Positions 14,736 through 17,908 of a DNA stretch of 17,908 bases are shown here, one piece after another. Numbering within the stretch: the stretch's first letter is position 1; the number at the start of each line of letters is the position of its first letter. A program made the position numbers and the translations under genes. This DNA comes from Arenicellales bacterium (GTDB lineage Bacteria > Pseudomonadota > Gammaproteobacteria > BMS3Bbin11), in NCBI GenBank assembly GCA_029287965.1, contig JARFQC010000056.1, positions 1-17,908 on the forward strand. The letters run 5' to 3'. The notes beneath the pieces are model-generated. The model was not told the DNA's origin. It did no database searches and worked only from the letters and a program-made list of their open reading frames with translations.

Positions 14736-17700
14736 ATGTCCAATCCGTTCGTACATCTGCATCTGCATTCCGAATACTCGCTGGTTGATTCGACGCTGCG
14801 GGTAAAGCAGATCGTCGAGGCGGCGGTTAAAAATAACATGCCGGCAGTCGCGATTACGGACCTGTCCAACGTGTTTGCCGTGGTTAAATTCTACAAGACC
14901 GCTGTCCAGGCCGGGGTCAAACCTGTCATAGGCGCGGACGTCTGGCTGGAGCGCGAAGACCAGCCCGGCAAGCCATTCAGGCTCGTACTGTTGTGCCAGG
15001 ACGAGCAGGGTTACAGGAATCTTACTGCGCTACTTTCCGAGGCCTATCGCAGCGGCCAGCATGTCGGCGGCCATGCATGCGTAAGTAAAGCCGGCCTGAA
15101 GCAGAACAATGCCGGCCTGATTGCACTGTCGGCCGCCAGGGAAGGGGAACTCGGCAATGCTCTGCTGCACGGCTCGACTGCGCAGGTCGAGCAGGTGGCG
15201 GACGAATACCTGGATATGTTCGGCGACCGCTACTACATCGAGCTGCAGCGGACCGGCCGCGTGGGTGACGAAGAACATATCGGCAAGGCCATGGCGCTTG
15301 CGGCCCGGCGCGCGATGCCTGTCGTGGCCAGCAACGATACCCGTTTCCTCGCACGCGAAGACTTCGAGGTGCACGACATACGTGTTTGCATCCACGACAG
15401 CAGGATACTGACCGATCCGCGCAGGCCGCGCCTGTATACAGACCAGCAGTTTTTTCGTTCAAGCGACGAGATGGCCAGTCTGTTCGCTGACATACCGGAA
15501 GCAGTGCAGAACAGTTATCACATCGCTACACGCTGCAATTGCCGCCTGACGCTGGGTGAGAATTTCATGCCCGAATTTCCGGTCGAAAAAGGGCGCGATG
15601 TAGACCGGATTCTCATCGATGAGTCACGTGCAGGATTGCAGGCCATCCTGGACAAGCATGGTATTGAAGACACCGAAAACACCTACGCCGATCGTTTGCA
15701 GTTCGAGATCGACGTCATCATCAAGATGGGCTTTCCGGGTTATTTCCTCATCGTTGCCGACTTCATACGCTGGGCCAAGGAGCATGACATACCCGTCGGG
15801 CCGGGGCGTGGATCAGGGGCAGGTTCGCTGGTGGCCTACGCGCTGGGTATTACCGAAATCGACCCGATAGAACACGACCTGCTGTTCGAACGTTTCCTGA
15901 ATCCTGAACGTGTGTCCATGCCCGACTTCGACATCGATTTCTGCATGGATCAGCGCGACCGGGTCATCGAGTACGTTACCCGGCGCTATGGCAGTGACAA
16001 GGTTTCGCAGATCATCACGTACGGCACGATGGCGGCGCGAGCCGTGTTGAGAGATGTCGGGCGCGTGATGGATCTTGCCTTCCCGTTCATCGATACCCTG
16101 GCGAAGATGATTCCACCGCAGCCGGGCATGACCCTGGAAGAAGCGCTGAAGACTGAAAAAGACCTGCGTGAAAGAGTGGAGAACGAGGAGGACGTCAAGG
16201 AGCTAATGGACCGCGCCATGTCACTCGAAGGCCTGGCGCGCAATGCCGGCAAGCATGCCGGTGGCGTGGTCATCGCCCCGACCGCATTGACAGACTTTAC
16301 TGCCCTGTACTGCGAGCAGGGATCGACCCAGATGGTGACGCACCTGGACATGAAGGACCTCGAGTCCATCGGCCTGGTGAAGTTCGATTTCCTCGGTCTG
16401 CGCACCCTCACTATCGTCGATAATTGCCTCAAGATGGTGAACCGGCTGCGCGAAGGCAAGGGCGAAGATCCAATGACCCTGGAAGAGATCGACCTGGCTG
16501 ACGACAAGGCCTTCAAGCTCATCCAGGCGTGTGGGACGACAGCCGTGTTCCAGCTCGAGTCCAGCGGCATGAAAGAAGTCATCAAGAAGCTGCAGCCGGA
16601 CTGCTTCGAGGACATGGTGGCGCTGGTGGCACTGTATCGGCCGGGCCCGCTGGGTTCAGGTATGGTTGATGACTTCATCGATCGCAAGCATGGCCGGGCG
16701 AAAATCGTCTATCCTCATCCTTCGCTCGAGGACTGCCTGAAACCGACCTACGGCGTTATCGTGTACCAGGAGCAGGTGATGCAGATTGCCCAGGTCATGG
16801 CGGGCTTTACGCTCGGTGCCGCGGACATGCTGCGCCGTGCTATGGGTAAGAAAATTGCTGAAGAAATGGCCAAGCAGCGGACCATATTCCTGCAGGGTGC
16901 AGAGGAGCAGGACATCGATGCCGACCAGGCCGGCCGGATCTTTGACCTGATGGAGGAATTTGCCAAGTACGGCTTCAACAAGTCGCACTCGGCGGCCTAT
17001 GCGCTGGTCGCTTTCCAGACCGCCTGGTTCAAGGCGCATTATCCCGCCATGTTTCTGGCCGCCACCCTGTCGGCCGATATGGCGCAGACCGACAAGGTCG
17101 TCATGCTCATTGCCGAATGCCGCAGCATGGGGCTGAAGATCCTGCCGCCGGATATCAACTCCAGTGAGTACGAATTTGTTGCCGCTGACGAGCAGACGAT
17201 CGTGTACGGCCTGGGGGCCATCAAGGGCGTCGGGCAGTCAGCCATCGAAGAGATCACCCACGCGCGTGCAGAGCACGGCGAATTCCAGGACCTGTTCGAT
17301 TTCTGCCGCTCGCTGAACCTGAAGAAAGTCAATCGGCGCACCCTGGAAACCCTGATCGATGCCGGCGCGCTGGACAAGCTCGGTGCCCATCGCGCTGCCT
17401 ATTCCGCAAACCTCGCCACGGCCATCTCGTTGTCCGGCCAGGAATCGCACAACCGTGCCTCCGGCCAGGACGATATGTTCGGTGATACCGGCAGCATCAA
17501 CCAGGACATAGACTGGGAGGACGTCGCTGAGCACAGCGAGAGCCGGCGCCTGGAGCTGGAAAAGAAGCATCTTGGTCTTTATCTTACCGGCCATCCGCTG
17601 ACACAGTACCGCAGGGAACTGCGGCAGATCGTGTCGTCAACGCTGGCCGAGTTGAATATCGCAGAGGGTCGACAGGTCACGATAGCCGGTCTCATTGTCG

Positions 17701-17908
17701 CAATGCGCACCCGCACAACCCGGCGGGGCGGACGCATGGCCATACTCACGCTTGATGACCAGACTGCCTGGCTGGAAATACCCATCTATACCGAGCTGTA
17801 TGAGACCTACAAGCCGCTGCTGCAGGAAGACCGGCTTGTCGTCATCACCGGCAAGACCGGCATGGATGACTACACCGGCAATCTGCGCGTGACGGCGGAA
17901 AAGATCTA
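14736..17908 (+). CDS. dnaE: DNA polymerase III alpha subunit (3' end outside the window)
   Basis: DnaE is the catalytic subunit of the replicative polymerase. The frame is open from ATG 14736 to the window edge, 1057 codons of an expected 1160 or so. The order is a PHP domain (1 to about 270), then palm, thumb and fingers. Catalytic aspartates are Asp397 and Asp399 in PDFDIDF and Asp551 in VKFDFLGLRTL. Also seen are GPGRGSGAGSLVAYAL, YGFNKSHSAAYALV, the clamp-binding motif QDDMF (911-915; E. coli QADMF) and an OB domain being read at the edge. PHP metal ligands are partly lost: His9, His11 and Asp18 remain, but ITDLSN (Leu43) and NDTR (Arg203) replace the histidines of active PHP polymerases. 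Proofreading therefore probably comes from a separate DnaQ. The upstream Shine-Dalgarno is weak. Confidence 0.98.
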   Translation, partial: MSNPFVHLHLHSEYSLVDSTLRVKQIVEAAVKNNMPAVAITDLSNVFAVVKFYKTAVQAGVKPVIGADVWLEREDQPGKPFRLVLLCQDEQGYRNLTALLSEAYRSGQHVGGHACVSKAGLKQNNAGLIALSAAREGELGNALLHGSTAQVEQVADEYLDMFGDRYYIELQRTGRVGDEEHIGKAMALAARRAMPVVASNDTRFLAREDFEVHDIRVCIHDSRILTDPRRPRLYTDQQFFRSSDEMASLFADIPEAVQNSYHIATRCNCRLTLGENFMPEFPVEKGRDVDRILIDESRAGLQAILDKHGIEDTENTYADRLQFEIDVIIKMGFPGYFLIVADFIRWAKEHDIPVGPGRGSGAGSLVAYALGITEIDPIEHDLLFERFLNPERVSMPDFDIDFCMDQRDRVIEYVTRRYGSDKVSQIITYGTMAARAVLRDVGRVMDLAFPFIDTLAKMIPPQPGMTLEEALKTEKDLRERVENEEDVKELMDRAMSLEGLARNAGKHAGGVVIAPTALTDFTALYCEQGSTQMVTHLDMKDLESIGLVKFDFLGLRTLTIVDNCLKMVNRLREGKGEDPMTLEEIDLADDKAFKLIQACGTTAVFQLESSGMKEVIKKLQPDCFEDMVALVALYRPGPLGSGMVDDFIDRKHGRAKIVYPHPSLEDCLKPTYGVIVYQEQVMQIAQVMAGFTLGAADMLRRAMGKKIAEEMAKQRTIFLQGAEEQDIDADQAGRIFDLMEEFAKYGFNKSHSAAYALVAFQTAWFKAHYPAMFLAATLSADMAQTDKVVMLIAECRSMGLKILPPDINSSEYEFVAADEQTIVYGLGAIKGVGQSAIEEITHARAEHGEFQDLFDFCRSLNLKKVNRRTLETLIDAGALDKLGAHRAAYSANLATAISLSGQESHNRASGQDDMFGDTGSINQDIDWEDVAEHSESRRLELEKKHLGLYLTGHPLTQYRRELRQIVSSTLAELNIAEGRQVTIAGLIVAMRTRTTRRGGRMAILTLDDQTAWLEIPIYTELYETYKPLLQEDRLVVITGKTGMDDYTGNLRVTAEKI

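Noticed and set aside
15986..16687. A 233-codon open frame on the minus strand within dnaE.
   Set aside because: It is Ser/Arg-rich, low in recognisable motifs, and fully covered by conserved DnaE polymerase motifs on the + strand.
1..17908. A search for a novel accessory system, mobile element, CRISPR array or toxin-antitoxin pair.
   Set aside because: Every sizeable open stretch is accounted for by a known core gene in a conserved order; no gap over 100 bp exists after position 300.

Overview
The window is a chromosomal housekeeping segment from a gammaproteobacterium. It holds sixteen genes, all on the + strand: rpsB-tsf-pyrH-frr-uppS-cdsA-dxr-rseP-bamA-skp-lpxD-fabZ-lpxA-lpxB-rnhB-dnaE. 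The last gene, dnaE, runs off the right edge. The order matches what I recall for Pseudomonas-type genomes, with dxr between cdsA and rseP. In Escherichia coli dxr sits between frr and uppS. Base composition is moderately GC-rich and fairly even. I see no tRNA, rRNA, insertion sequence, phage gene, CRISPR array or other sign of transfer. Genus cannot be fixed from this sequence alone.

Region by region: positions 1-300 carry no protein gene. They hold a strong extended -10 sigma-70 promoter (107-135) and a leader of about 160 nt with several hairpins before rpsB, as expected for S2 autoregulation. Positions 301-3506 encode translation and nucleotide functions: ribosomal protein S2, EF-Ts, UMP kinase and ribosome recycling factor. 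Positions 3606-6392 encode isoprenoid carrier and phospholipid precursor enzymes: UppS, CdsA and Dxr. Positions 6454-10698 encode envelope proteolysis and outer-membrane biogenesis: RseP, BamA and Skp. Positions 10710-14168 encode early lipid A synthesis, with FabZ embedded among LpxD, LpxA and LpxB. Positions 14162-17908 encode RNase HII and the replicative DNA polymerase alpha subunit.

The genes are tightly packed, with overlaps of 4-8 bp at three junctions and gaps of 1-14 bp at most others. Only four inter-gene gaps are near or above 60 bp or contain visible structure. The block therefore probably forms one or a few long overlapping transcripts. It couples protein synthesis with envelope growth: Dxr and UppS supply the lipid carrier, CdsA supplies phospholipid precursor, LpxD/FabZ/LpxA/LpxB build lipid A, and BamA/Skp assemble outer-membrane proteins under RseP-linked stress signalling.

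I found no convincing undescribed system. The items most worth checking are modest: a Lys/Ala-rich tail on S2, a bulky residue at the acyl-chain ruler of LpxA, an unusual BamA C-terminus, three consecutive GTG-started genes, a terminator-like hairpin over the dxr stop codon, and a sharp AT-rich patch inside tsf.
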